Of a stretch of 64,000 nucleotides of DNA, positions 1 through 7,733 are shown in pieces. Below the pieces are notes generated by a model, which was given only the letters and a program-made list of their open reading frames with translations, searched no databases and was not told the origin of the DNA. Every line of letters begins with the position of its first letter. The first letter of the stretch is position 1. Position numbers and translations under genes: made by a program. This DNA is from Sporohalobacter salinus (GTDB lineage: Bacteria; Bacillota; Halanaerobiia; Halobacteroidales; Acetohalobiaceae): contig NZ_JAFBEG010000007.1 in the NCBI RefSeq assembly GCF_016908635.1, positions 1-64,000 on the forward strand. The letters run 5' to 3'.

Positions 1-119
1 CCTCTCCTTTCTTTGTAGTTATGTTTTAGTGGGTTAAAACTATTATACTCCTAGGAAGGAGAGGGGTTCAAGTTTCATATAACTTAACAGAACTATTAAA
101 ATTGAAAGGAGCATAGTCA

Positions 120-1364
120 ATGGAGATTAAAAGTAGTTTAAGTGTGTTACTGCTGGTTATAATTTTAATGAGTTTGAATATAGGATTGGTAAAAGCTAAT
201 ACTTTTGAGAAAGAACAGGAATATATGGTAGTGAAATTGAAAGTATATAATGGGTCAACTGATAAGGAAGAGAATTTAGTTGAAGATAATTCAGATGATG
301 GAGCAGAAAATTTTCCTGTGGCTTGGATTAGTAGAGAACCTGCTATGCCTGATTTGAGAGTGGTAATGGATCCAAAAGATAAGTTAGGAGATTATATGAT
401 TAAATTAAAACTAGAAATAAATTATCAAGTTGATCGATATCCTTATGGGAATCCTAATGCAGATGATAATGATTATGGGCAGGATGATTGGCATAAAAAT
501 AGAGATGATACAGATAATTTTCCTGATACAGGTTGGCATAAAATGTGGTCTAATGAAACTAAAAAATGGGATGTTGATTTAGGAGAAAAATTTTGTGGAG
601 AGATAGCAATATTAAAGTGGAAAATAGTATCCGAAAATCTTGAAGTTATAGCAGATGGAGAGTATAAATTTTATATTAGAGGGAAAAATCCAGCTGTAAC
701 TGTAGTTGAAAATTACATAGATGATTTTAACCCTTCAAGATGGTATTATAAACCAATAGTTCGGCATGAATCAGGAGTAACAGTAGCTCTTCGTGATTAT
801 CCTAGTGGATCCGTAATTGACGAAGATGGTTATAAACAGTTTAATTCTTGGTTTGGTAATTTAGGACCTAATAATTTTGGAGGTGCTCCTAATTGGGGAG
901 GGCCTGACGGCTGGGGCTTAATGCAGTTAGATCCACCACCTAATAAAAAGGTGCTTTGGGATTGGAAGGCAAATGTTGCTGAAGGTATAAATCGTTTAGA
1001 ATCTAAAAGACAAGCTGCAAAGAATTATTTTGAAGCGATAGAAAGGACTTATCCTAATGCATATGAAGATCCTCCGGATTCGTATACTGTTTCAGATACT
1101 ACTTTGACTGCTTTGGAAGCAGCTGCAATACAGTTATATAATGGGGCTGGAGTTAGAAGGAGACTTTATGTAGAAGGTGTAAATGCAAATGAATATGGAG
1201 ATATCAGTGATCTTTCTCCTGAGCAAAAAAGTGATTTAACGAGACTGTTTTTGTTTTGTTGGGAATTTAATCCAAATGCTGGTTCAGATAATAAGTGGAG
1301 TTTTGATGTGAATAGTGAAAATTATGTAGAAAAACTAATTTCAGAATATGAAAGTAACAATTAA
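120..1364 (+). CDS. Secreted lytic-transglycosylase-like protein
   Basis: A 414-residue exported protein. It has an N-terminal hydrophobic signal segment (about residues 7-25, ending near VKA). The N-terminal half (about 30-190) is acidic, rich in D/N/W, and not recognised. The C-terminal half looks like a lysozyme/SLT-type fold: a candidate catalytic Glu217 in RHESG, then GWGLMQL about 55 residues later and a helical segment beginning WDWKANVAEGI, the usual order in soluble lytic transglycosylases. The likely role is cleavage of peptidoglycan or another polysaccharide outside the cytoplasm. The start is ATG at 120 with AAAGGAG about 8 bases upstream. It stands alone and is followed by an intron relic. 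The family assignment is inferred from motifs only; the N-terminal half is unknown. Confidence 0.6.
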   Translation: MEIKSSLSVLLLVIILMSLNIGLVKANTFEKEQEYMVVKLKVYNGSTDKEENLVEDNSDDGAENFPVAWISREPAMPDLRVVMDPKDKLGDYMIKLKLEINYQVDRYPYGNPNADDNDYGQDDWHKNRDDTDNFPDTGWHKMWSNETKKWDVDLGEKFCGEIAILKWKIVSENLEVIADGEYKFYIRGKNPAVTVVENYIDDFNPSRWYYKPIVRHESGVTVALRDYPSGSVIDEDGYKQFNSWFGNLGPNNFGGAPNWGGPDGWGLMQLDPPPNKKVLWDWKANVAEGINRLESKRQAAKNYFEAIERTYPNAYEDPPDSYTVSDTTLTALEAAAIQLYNGAGVRRRLYVEGVNANEYGDISDLSPEQKSDLTRLFLFCWEFNPNAGSDNKWSFDVNSENYVEKLISEYESNN

Positions 1365-1370
1365 GGGCTT

Positions 1371-1480
1371 GTTAATCTGGTAGGAACATATTTGAATTGC
1401 CGTAAATAGTTTGTACGAATTGCCACTTGTCGAAAGGTACGAGTGGTGTGAGAGGACGCGGAGGAACTCCGCCTCCTACT
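1371..1480 (+). mobile_element. Relic 3' end of a group II intron (domains V and VI)
   Basis: The sequence resembles the end of bacterial group II introns. A domain V-like hairpin is closed by CCACTTGTC, a GAAA loop and an imperfect partner ending GAGTGG (about 1421-1446). It is followed by GTGTGAGAGGACG and a domain VI-like hairpin (GCGGAGG, AACT, CCGCCTCCTAC) that ends at about 1480. The preceding GCTTGTTAATCTGGTAGGAA resembles the stretch that follows intron-encoded reverse transcriptases. No reverse transcriptase gene and no 5' end are present, so this is a truncated scar. Confidence 0.65.
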
Positions 1481-1485
1481 GATTT

Positions 1486-1516
1486 AAAAAACTACTCTAA
1501 AAAAGGTAGTTTTTTA
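1486..1516 (+). terminator. Intrinsic terminator
   Basis: AAAAAACTAC pairs with GTAGTTTTTT across a short A-rich loop. The A/T flanks on both sides would let it act in either direction. Confidence 0.6.
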
Positions 1517-1611
1517 AACAGATATATGTTAAAATTAGTATTGGCTAGCAATTATTACATTTTGAATTATTAAATTAGCTAATAATTTATTTATAATGGA
1601 GGTAGATAAGG

Positions 1612-3510
1612 ATGAAAAAGAAATTATTACTTATAATGATGTTGGGGCTTATATTGTCTTTTACTCTAAATTCAGTAGTAATGGCTAAAACTAATTCTGA
1701 AAAATTACTTAAGCAAGCTCCTAGTAAACAGGAATATCCTGAAGCTGGTGGTATATATTTAACAGAAAAAAAGATAGCAGATCATACCTTAGATAAAACT
1801 AAAATTAGATATCGGAAAGTAATTAAAGTATTCAATAAACGGGGAGTAGAAGATTATGGAGAATTTAAGATTCACTTTAATAAGTCTAATGAAGATATAA
1901 AAATAATAGAGGCTAAAACAATTAAGCCGGATAGCTCAGTAGTTAAACCTAAAAAAGATGCTATCAATGAAATTACGACGCCTGAAGCTGCTAATGTTAG
2001 TATGTATTCAGATGCTCGGATTAAAGTGATTTCTATGCCAGGAGTTAAGCCGGGGAGTATTGTAGTTTGTGAGTATGTGAAAACTAAAGATGAATATGCT
2101 ATTGAGGATGAATTTTGGAATTATGATTTATTCCAGTCAACAGATCCAATTAAAAACAAGAAGTTAGTAATTAAAATTCCGGTAAATAAAGAAATAAACT
2201 ATAAAGTAAGAAATGGGAACTTAAAACCTAAAATTGAAAAGAAAGATGATGCGAAAATATATACTTGGCAGCAAAGTGATATTCCCGGAATTACTAAAGA
2301 AAATAATATGCCGTCATTAATTAATCTTGCCCCTTTAGTACAAATTTCTACTTTGGATAACTGGAGTCAGGTAAGTAGTTGGTATCAGGGATTAATTGAG
2401 AAACAGTATAAAGTAAATAAAGAGTTGAAAAATAAGATTAAGGAATTGACCCAAGGAAATGAAACTAAAGAAGAAAAAGTGAAAAGTCTTTATAATTATG
2501 TAACTTCTAGGATTAGATATATTGGTTTACAGTTTGGAGAAAGTGGTTATAAACCTTATTCAGCAGTAGAGACTTTTAAAAATAAATATGGAGTGTGTAA
2601 AGAAAAAGCTACTTTATTAATTGCTATGTTAAGAGAGATAGGAGTAAAAGCGGAACCAGTTTTAATTCGACGCGGCTCAGGAGCAGTAGATTTAGATATA
2701 GTTAGCCCTATTTTATTTAATCATATGATTGTTTATTTGCCTGACCAAGATAAATATTTAGACCCAACTAGTAAAGGAACGGCTTATGGAGTTTTACCTG
2801 GAGACCAAAATAAAAACGTTCTACTGCCTGAGAGTGATATATTAAGCAAAACTCCAATTAGCCCTGCTAATAGTAATCTTGCTTTTCTAAAACAACAAGT
2901 TGATTTGAAACAAAATGGAAAAGCTAATATAGTCTATCAAGAAGAGAAAAGTGGTGTTTATGGCTATGCTTATCGGAAAGGCTATCAGAAATATACACCG
3001 CGCCAGCAGAAAAGAATTGTTAAACAAGGCATAAGTAAAGGTTTTTCTAATGCTCAAGCAACAGGAATTCAATTTGCTGGAATTAAAGATTTGAATCAAA
3101 ATTTTAGTTTAAAGATTTCTAATTTACAGGTTAAAAGTTATGCTAAAAGAATGGGAAATTTACTATCTTTTAAGCCTTTACGATATCCTATCAAGTTAAG
3201 TCAATTAGTCGCTGCTGAAGAAAGAAGTTATCCTTTCCATCTTGGTTTTAAAAGAAAAGATCATCGTAAAATTGAGATTGATATACCTTCAAATTATCAA
3301 GTTAATTATTTGCCTGAGGATATAAGTTTCCAAAATGAAGTAGGTAGTCTTGAAGCTACTTATAAGCAGCAAAATAATAAAGTTGTATTAGACTTTAACC
3401 TAATAGTAGATCAGTATCAATTAGAAGTTAGTGAATATCAGGCTGCTAGAGAATTATTAAATCAGGCTGAAGGAGTTGCTCAAAACCAGATATTATTGAA
3501 GCGACAGTAA
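1612..3510 (+). CDS. Exported DUF3857 / transglutaminase-like protein
   Basis: A 632-residue protein with a clear signal peptide (about 1-26, cleavage after VVMA). An N-terminal beta-rich DUF3857 domain (about 45-220) precedes a transglutaminase-like core. That core has the expected Cys-His-Asp triad: Cys329 in YGVCKEKA, His371 in FNHMIVYL and Asp384 in YLDPTSKG. A C-terminal beta-rich region (about 420-630) follows. Family members are exported and often sit near envelope functions, but their substrates are generally unknown; protein cross-linking or peptidase activity is only inferred from the fold. The start is ATG with GGAGGT upstream. It appears monocistronic. The domain call is firm; the biological role is not. 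Confidence 0.82.
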   Translation: MKKKLLLIMMLGLILSFTLNSVVMAKTNSEKLLKQAPSKQEYPEAGGIYLTEKKIADHTLDKTKIRYRKVIKVFNKRGVEDYGEFKIHFNKSNEDIKIIEAKTIKPDSSVVKPKKDAINEITTPEAANVSMYSDARIKVISMPGVKPGSIVVCEYVKTKDEYAIEDEFWNYDLFQSTDPIKNKKLVIKIPVNKEINYKVRNGNLKPKIEKKDDAKIYTWQQSDIPGITKENNMPSLINLAPLVQISTLDNWSQVSSWYQGLIEKQYKVNKELKNKIKELTQGNETKEEKVKSLYNYVTSRIRYIGLQFGESGYKPYSAVETFKNKYGVCKEKATLLIAMLREIGVKAEPVLIRRGSGAVDLDIVSPILFNHMIVYLPDQDKYLDPTSKGTAYGVLPGDQNKNVLLPESDILSKTPISPANSNLAFLKQQVDLKQNGKANIVYQEEKSGVYGYAYRKGYQKYTPRQQKRIVKQGISKGFSNAQATGIQFAGIKDLNQNFSLKISNLQVKSYAKRMGNLLSFKPLRYPIKLSQLVAAEERSYPFHLGFKRKDHRKIEIDIPSNYQVNYLPEDISFQNEVGSLEATYKQQNNKVVLDFNLIVDQYQLEVSEYQAARELLNQAEGVAQNQILLKRQ

Positions 3511-3663
3511 TTAGATTTATTGTTGGAGTTAATGAAAATAAGGTGAATTCACTATATGGGACTGCCGAGGGGTTGGCTTTATAAATATGGTGAGTGATTT
3601 TTGATGGAATTATTTTTTCATAAGAATAAAAAATAACTCTTTAGGAGAAAATAAATTAATTAT

Positions 3664-3700
3664 AAAAGCTAGGGTCAAGTGCTCTAGCTTTTGTGGTTTT
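3664..3700 (+). terminator. Terminator-like hairpin with a recurrent tail
   Basis: AAAAGCTAG pairs with CTAGCTTTT, followed by TTGTGGTTTT. The hairpin and its tail TAATAAAAAGGAA recur at 6498-6550, so this may be part of a short repeated intergenic element. Between the preceding gene and this point there is also an imperfect hairpin (TCACTATAT at 3549-3557 with ATATGGTGA at 3585-3593) enclosing a GC-rich loop of unknown meaning. Confidence 0.45.
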
Positions 3701-3751
3701 CTTGTAATAAAAAGGAAATAAATTTAAAATGTACGGATGCTAGATGTTATT

Positions 3752-3948
3752 TTTTTAATAGCAGGTAAAAATCTAGATGTAGCTGCTAAAGCAGGAGGTA
3801 ATCTTTAGCTTCAAGTTCAAAAGCTGTTGTACAAGAAAAGCCTAGCCATCAAAAAGAGGAGAAAGGATTTTTTGACTCACTTTTATAATTAGGACTTGAT
3901 GTGTCAGGTGCTGAGAAATTAACCAAAAAATCATGCAGTAGAGACTAA
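3752..3948 (+). pseudogene. Relic of a hemagglutinin-repeat (FHA/CdiA-like) exported protein
   Basis: No intact frame remains, but the translation is recognisable. One frame gives IAGKNLDVAAKAGGNL. A one-base shift then gives SSSKAVVQEKPSHQKEEKG followed by FFDSLL, a stop, and LGLDVSGAEKLTKK. This pattern (xAGKNLxLxAGGNLxLxASK, then a helical segment) is typical of the last hemagglutinin repeats of filamentous-hemagglutinin or contact-dependent toxin proteins. The piece has at least one frameshift and one in-frame stop. It lies directly upstream of another broken gene. Identification is by pattern only. Confidence 0.5.
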
Positions 3949-3978
3949 ATTATATTAGTTAGGAGGACTAAATTAAGA

Positions 3979-4480
3979 ATGAAAAGTAAAAGTTTAATCT
4001 TAATTTTAATTTGTATTGTAATATTATTAAGCTACTGTAATTCAGCTCCACCAAGTGATGAAACTTTGATTAATAATTTCAGGGAAAATAAAAGTGATTT
4101 TAAGAAGTTAATTACAATATTTAAAGAAGATAAGAGATTAGAATATATTTCTCGAAATATGATTTCCCCTATGGAAGCAATAGGAAAGAAGAGAGAAAAA
4201 GAGTATCAGCGGTTATTTAAAAAGCTTAATAGTAAAACAAATGAAATCTTATAATAAGCAGCAAAGTATTTCTATTACTGTTTATGCTGCGGGATTGGGT
4301 ATTACAGGAGCGGCGAAAGGATATGATTATTGGGAAGAACGAGTACCCTCTCATTTAGATATAGTAAAAAATCTGGACAAATCTTATCAGAAAGAACGAG
4401 CTAAAGATAAACCGCTAGCTTTTTATAAATTGCGTCATATAGAAGGGAATTGGTATTTATCTTATAGTGTTGATGATTAA
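3979..4480 (+). pseudogene. Small lipoprotein-like gene split by a frameshift
   Basis: Two overlapping frames look like the halves of one gene. The first (3979-4254, 91 codons) has a signal segment with a lipobox-like LLSYCNS, then PSDETLINNFRENKSDFKK and ends after EYQRLFKKLN. The second (4241-4480, 79 codons) continues with SISITVYAAGLGITGAAKGY and ends HIEGNWYLSYSVDD. Uncharacterised small bacterial lipoproteins have the same order in one chain: DExLIxxFxxxxxxF, then a GLxxxGxxKGY motif, then a closing NWYLYYE-type end. A single-base change near 4240-4256 would restore one chain of about 165 residues. Function is unknown. A sequencing error could also explain the break. Confidence 0.6.
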
Positions 4481-4619
4481 TTTAAAGAGGTGAAAATCTA
4501 GAGGGAATGATAACTTACTATAGTAGAAAAAATTACAATATAAAAGTATATGAATAGAAACGAGATTGAAAAAGAAGATGATAGAAAGATTAATATTTAT
4601 ATATGGAGGGAATTAAAAC

Positions 4620-5135
4620 ATGAAAAAACTAACAAGAGTATTAATTAAAATTCTTGCAATTTATATTTTCTTTCGATTTATGTTTTTTGAAGCATCATTT
4701 TTTTGGGCGATAATTAATTTACCAAGAAGTAAAACCTCGAATTATATACTTTTTTCAAATATAATTGCTAATTTTTCAGTTTTAGTTTTAGCGATTTTAT
4801 TATGGTTTTATTCAAAGAATATAGCAAGTTATATTGTAAAGGATGATGAAAATATATTATTAGAAAGCATTGAAATAAAAGATTTACAAGCAGCAGGAAT
4901 ATTTGTTGTAGGAATAGGTTTAATATCCATTTCTATCACTGATTTACTTAGGAATATTTTTTTATTATTAGATGAAAATATTTTTAGTGATTTAATAATT
5001 AATATATATTTGCCTAAATTAATAAAAATAACAGCAAAAATAATAATTGGAATATGGTTTGTTCTAAAAAATATTGAAATTATAAATCGGATATCAAAAT
5101 TAAATAGTATTTTAAGGGGAAATAAGGAAATATAG
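4620..5135 (+). CDS. Small integral membrane protein, unknown function
   Basis: 171 residues with about four hydrophobic segments (near 5-33, 43-65, 90-112 and 128-150), separated by short charged loops; one loop contains IEIKDLQAAGIF. No catalytic motif is visible. The start is ATG at 4620 behind GGAGGG. It lies between a frameshifted lipoprotein gene and a chemoreceptor relic, and base composition is even more AT-rich than the neighbours. Similar small four-helix membrane proteins with a 'xxDLQAxxF' central motif occur widely without assigned function. I do not recognise a specific family. Confidence 0.6.
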   Translation: MKKLTRVLIKILAIYIFFRFMFFEASFFWAIINLPRSKTSNYILFSNIIANFSVLVLAILLWFYSKNIASYIVKDDENILLESIEIKDLQAAGIFVVGIGLISISITDLLRNIFLLLDENIFSDLIINIYLPKLIKITAKIIIGIWFVLKNIEIINRISKLNSILRGNKEI

Positions 5136-5204
5136 TAAAATATTTTTATTCCAATTTATTAAAATTTATTATATAATAAATTTTAATATCATGAATGAAT
5201 AATT

Positions 5205-5559
5205 TGCTTGCAAGTTTACACTGCAGCACGAAAAGTGATTGAGAAGTTAGAAAAAGAAGGAATGTATTTTTTTATGGGGTTTTTGATAAAAAAAGAAGGT
5301 ATATGGCAATTAATGAAGAAATATAATGATAAGTTAAAATATAAAGATTTATTAAAAAGTTAGGACAAGATTTTGCAGTAATGACAAGTGAAATTAAAGA
5401 TAGTTTTATTGTAATTTAGGGGAGGGTAAAGGATAGTGATAAAGTTCTGAATATTCAGAATAAATTGAAACTATGGTTTTAGAAATGACTCATCTTGCCC
5501 AGAAATTATCTAGTAAAGTTCAGGGGCTAGGCAATTTAGTTGAACAATTCGAAATATGA
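5205..5559 (+). pseudogene. Decayed sensory/chemoreceptor gene fragment
   Basis: This stretch has no long frame but carries recognisable scraps. One is VFDKKRRYMAINEEI, resembling the core of a PAS sensor domain. After several stops comes VLEMTHLAQKLSSKVQGL followed by GNLVEQFEI, which resembles the extreme C-terminal tail of methyl-accepting chemotaxis proteins. Multiple stops and shifts separate the pieces. It directly precedes a periplasmic solute-binding protein gene. Identification is tentative. Confidence 0.35.
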
Positions 5560-5586
5560 ATTTCTATAAAAGGGGGAGTTATAGTT

Positions 5587-6363
5587 ATGAAGAAATTAGC
5601 AGTTGTTTTGGTTGGGGTCTTTCTTTTTAGTTCAGTAATGATGTTGACAACTGGGAATAAGGCTTTTGGAGCAGATAAGTTAACTATAATAACAGAAAAT
5701 TTTCCACCTTTAAACTATGAAAAGAATGGTAAGCCAATGGGGATTTCAGTAGAGATAGTTAAAGAACTTCAGAAAAGAGTAGGCTCTAAGAGTAACATAA
5801 AAGTATTACCGTGGGCAAGAGGATATAAAATGACTTTACAAAAACCTAATACGATATTATTCTCTACTACTCGAACTAAAAAAAGAGAGGAATTATTTAA
5901 ATGGGTAGGTCCTTTAGCAGAAATGAAATGGATCTTTTTAGCTAAAAAAGATTCTAATTTTAAACTTGATAGTTTAAAAGATGTTAAACAAGTAGGGTCA
6001 ATAGGGACAGTATTAGAAGATGTTAGTGAACAAACTTTAAAAGATCTTGGTTTTAAAAATTATTCGAGCACTTCTAAAAAGATTTCTAATCCTAAAAAAT
6101 TATTAAGTGGAAGAATTGATCTATGGTTTACAAGTGCTATAACAAGTAAGGAACTTTGTAAACAAAATAATATAGATTATGATAATTTCAAACCTGTTTA
6201 TACATTAAAAAGTTCTCAATTATATATTGCATTTAACAAAAAGACTTCTCAAAAGACAATTAATAAATGGCGTAAAGCTTATAAGCAAATAAGAGAAGAA
6301 GGTATTATAAAAAAAATAATGAAAAAACACAATTATGAAGTTTTATATCCACAAAAAAAATAA
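5587..6363 (+). CDS. Family 3 extracellular solute-binding protein
   Basis: 258 residues. There is a signal peptide (about 1-29, cleavage near KAFGA) and then a bilobed SBP_bac_3 domain. The strand LTIITENFPPLNYEKNGKPM opens lobe 1, followed by GISVEIVKEL, a basic segment with LPWARGYKM, and a C-terminal helix near REEGIIKKIMKKH. Family members bind amino acids or other small polar ligands outside the cytoplasm. No ABC permease or ATPase genes adjoin it, so it may be an orphan receptor; the relic chemoreceptor just upstream hints at a former sensory pairing. The start is ATG with GGGGGAG upstream. A strong terminator follows. The ligand cannot be read from the sequence. Confidence 0.8.
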   Translation: MKKLAVVLVGVFLFSSVMMLTTGNKAFGADKLTIITENFPPLNYEKNGKPMGISVEIVKELQKRVGSKSNIKVLPWARGYKMTLQKPNTILFSTTRTKKREELFKWVGPLAEMKWIFLAKKDSNFKLDSLKDVKQVGSIGTVLEDVSEQTLKDLGFKNYSSTSKKISNPKKLLSGRIDLWFTSAITSKELCKQNNIDYDNFKPVYTLKSSQLYIAFNKKTSQKTINKWRKAYKQIREEGIIKKIMKKHNYEVLYPQKK

Positions 6364-6371
6364 TAAATGAT

Positions 6372-6405
6372 CCCCCGCAATTAAATTGGCGGGGGTTATT
6401 TTTTG
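6372..6405 (+). terminator. Intrinsic terminator
   Basis: CCCCCGC pairs with GCGGGGG across an AT loop, followed by TTATTTTTTG. It sits 9 bases after the solute-binding protein stop codon. Confidence 0.85.
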
Positions 6406-6497
6406 TAAGTGAGATTCTAGCTGTGAGACCGATTTTTCCTTTATCGATAATTTAAAAAGCAAGAAGGAGTGCAGTTAAAGTTGTTGATATCATGAGT

Positions 6498-6550
6498 CAG
6501 GGCCAAAGTTGCCCTGGCTTTTGTGATTTTACTATAATAAAAAGGAATTA
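6498..6550 (+). repeat. Second copy of the hairpin-plus-tail intergenic element
   Basis: CAGGGC pairs with GCCCTG, followed by GCTTTTGTGATTTT and TAATAAAAAGGAAT. The tail matches the one after the hairpin at 3664-3692. The rest of the 335-base interval before the next gene holds no recognisable gene. The element may be a terminator plus a recurrent spacer. Confidence 0.4.
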
Positions 6551-6698
6551 TTTAGTTCTTGAACAAAACTGTATAATAGACAACCTAAATTTGGAAATCA
6601 TTTCTCTTAAAAAACTAATGGAATAAGATATAGATGATTTGATCCCTATTTATTTTTTAAATATTTAATTATATTAAATTAAGAAAAGGAGGATTTCT

Positions 6699-7733
6699 TT
6701 GAGATTTATTAAATTTGTTTTAATTATTTGTCTACTTGTTACTGTAAGTGCTTGTAGTTTTAATAATCGTAAAGTGAATAACAGTTTTTATTATTGGCAG
6801 TCAACTTTTGATATGAATACTCAAGAGATAAAAAAATTGAATAAGTTAAACATAACTAATCTATATATTAAATTTTTTGATGTAGTATGGGATAATCAGA
6901 TAAATAGCCCCAAACCAGTTTCTAGTATATTTTTTAAAGACCAAATACCAAATAAAGTAACAGTTATTCCTACAATTTATATTACAAATCAAACTTTACG
7001 TAAGTTGTCTCAGGATCAAGTGTCATTATTAGCAGAAAATATTTATAAAAAAATAAATAATATCTTAAATAAGAACAATTTAAATAAACCACCAGAAATT
7101 CAATTAGACTGTGATTGGACAGAAACAACCAAGACAAAATATTTTAAGCTTCTACAATTTATAGATGAAAAGCTGGAAGCTAATACTAGGTTATCAGCTA
7201 CTATTCGACTGCATCAGGTAAAGTATATTGAGAGAACTGGTGTTCCACCAGTAGATAGAGGAGCTTTAATGTTTTATAATCTTAATCATCCTGGGAAATT
7301 GGATGTAAAAAATTCAGTTCTAGATTTAGAAGTAGGTAAACAATATTTAAATAAATTATCTAGTTATCCCTTGGAGTTAGATATTGCCTTGCCTATTTAT
7401 TCTTGGGGAGTTTTATTTCAAGAAGATAATTATATGGGATTAATTAAAAATTTAACCGAAGAACAATTGAGTAATAATTCAGCTTTTTCAAAAGTGAAAG
7501 AAAATACTTATTTAGCAGAGCAAAATAGTTATGTGCAGGGGACTTATGTTTATAAAAATGATCGAATTAGGGTAGATGAAAGTGAATATACAGAGCTTTT
7601 AAATACAGCTAAATATATTTCTAAAAGGTTGTCTACTCATAAGACTAACATAATGCTTTTTCATTTAGATGAAAATTTATTAAGGAGGTTTGAAGATGAA
7701 CAATTACAAAAAGTCTTTTCTACTTTTAATTAG
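6699..7733 (+). CDS. DUF3142 lipoprotein
   Basis: 344 residues, starting at TTG with AAAGGAGG upstream. A short signal with a lipobox-like VSACS predicts lipid anchoring at about Cys19. The mature part opens with FYYWQSTFDMN and matches the pattern of DUF3142 proteins (LYIKFFDVVWD, VIPTIYITNQTL). Successive strands end in IQLDCDW, LSATIRL, GALMFYN and DIALPIYSWG, which looks like a TIM barrel with acidic residues at strand ends, as in some glycoside hydrolases. Enzymatic activity is inference. It overlaps the next gene by 38 bases, and the two probably form one transcription unit. Its substrate is unknown. Confidence 0.72.
   Translation: MRFIKFVLIICLLVTVSACSFNNRKVNNSFYYWQSTFDMNTQEIKKLNKLNITNLYIKFFDVVWDNQINSPKPVSSIFFKDQIPNKVTVIPTIYITNQTLRKLSQDQVSLLAENIYKKINNILNKNNLNKPPEIQLDCDWTETTKTKYFKLLQFIDEKLEANTRLSATIRLHQVKYIERTGVPPVDRGALMFYNLNHPGKLDVKNSVLDLEVGKQYLNKLSSYPLELDIALPIYSWGVLFQEDNYMGLIKNLTEEQLSNNSAFSKVKENTYLAEQNSYVQGTYVYKNDRIRVDESEYTELLNTAKYISKRLSTHKTNIMLFHLDENLLRRFEDEQLQKVFSTFN

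Noticed and set aside
1-64. Inverted repeat CCTCTCCTT (1-9) with AAGGAGAGG (56-64)
   Set aside because: The arms are 46 bases apart, the right arm is simply a ribosome-binding-site-like purine run, and the upstream context is outside the window. It could be a leader structure, but nothing supports this.
3549-3593. Hairpin with a GC-rich loop resembling a fragment of a riboswitch (GGGACTGCC)
   Set aside because: Only a few bases resemble any known class, there is no downstream gene in register, and the region is relic-rich.
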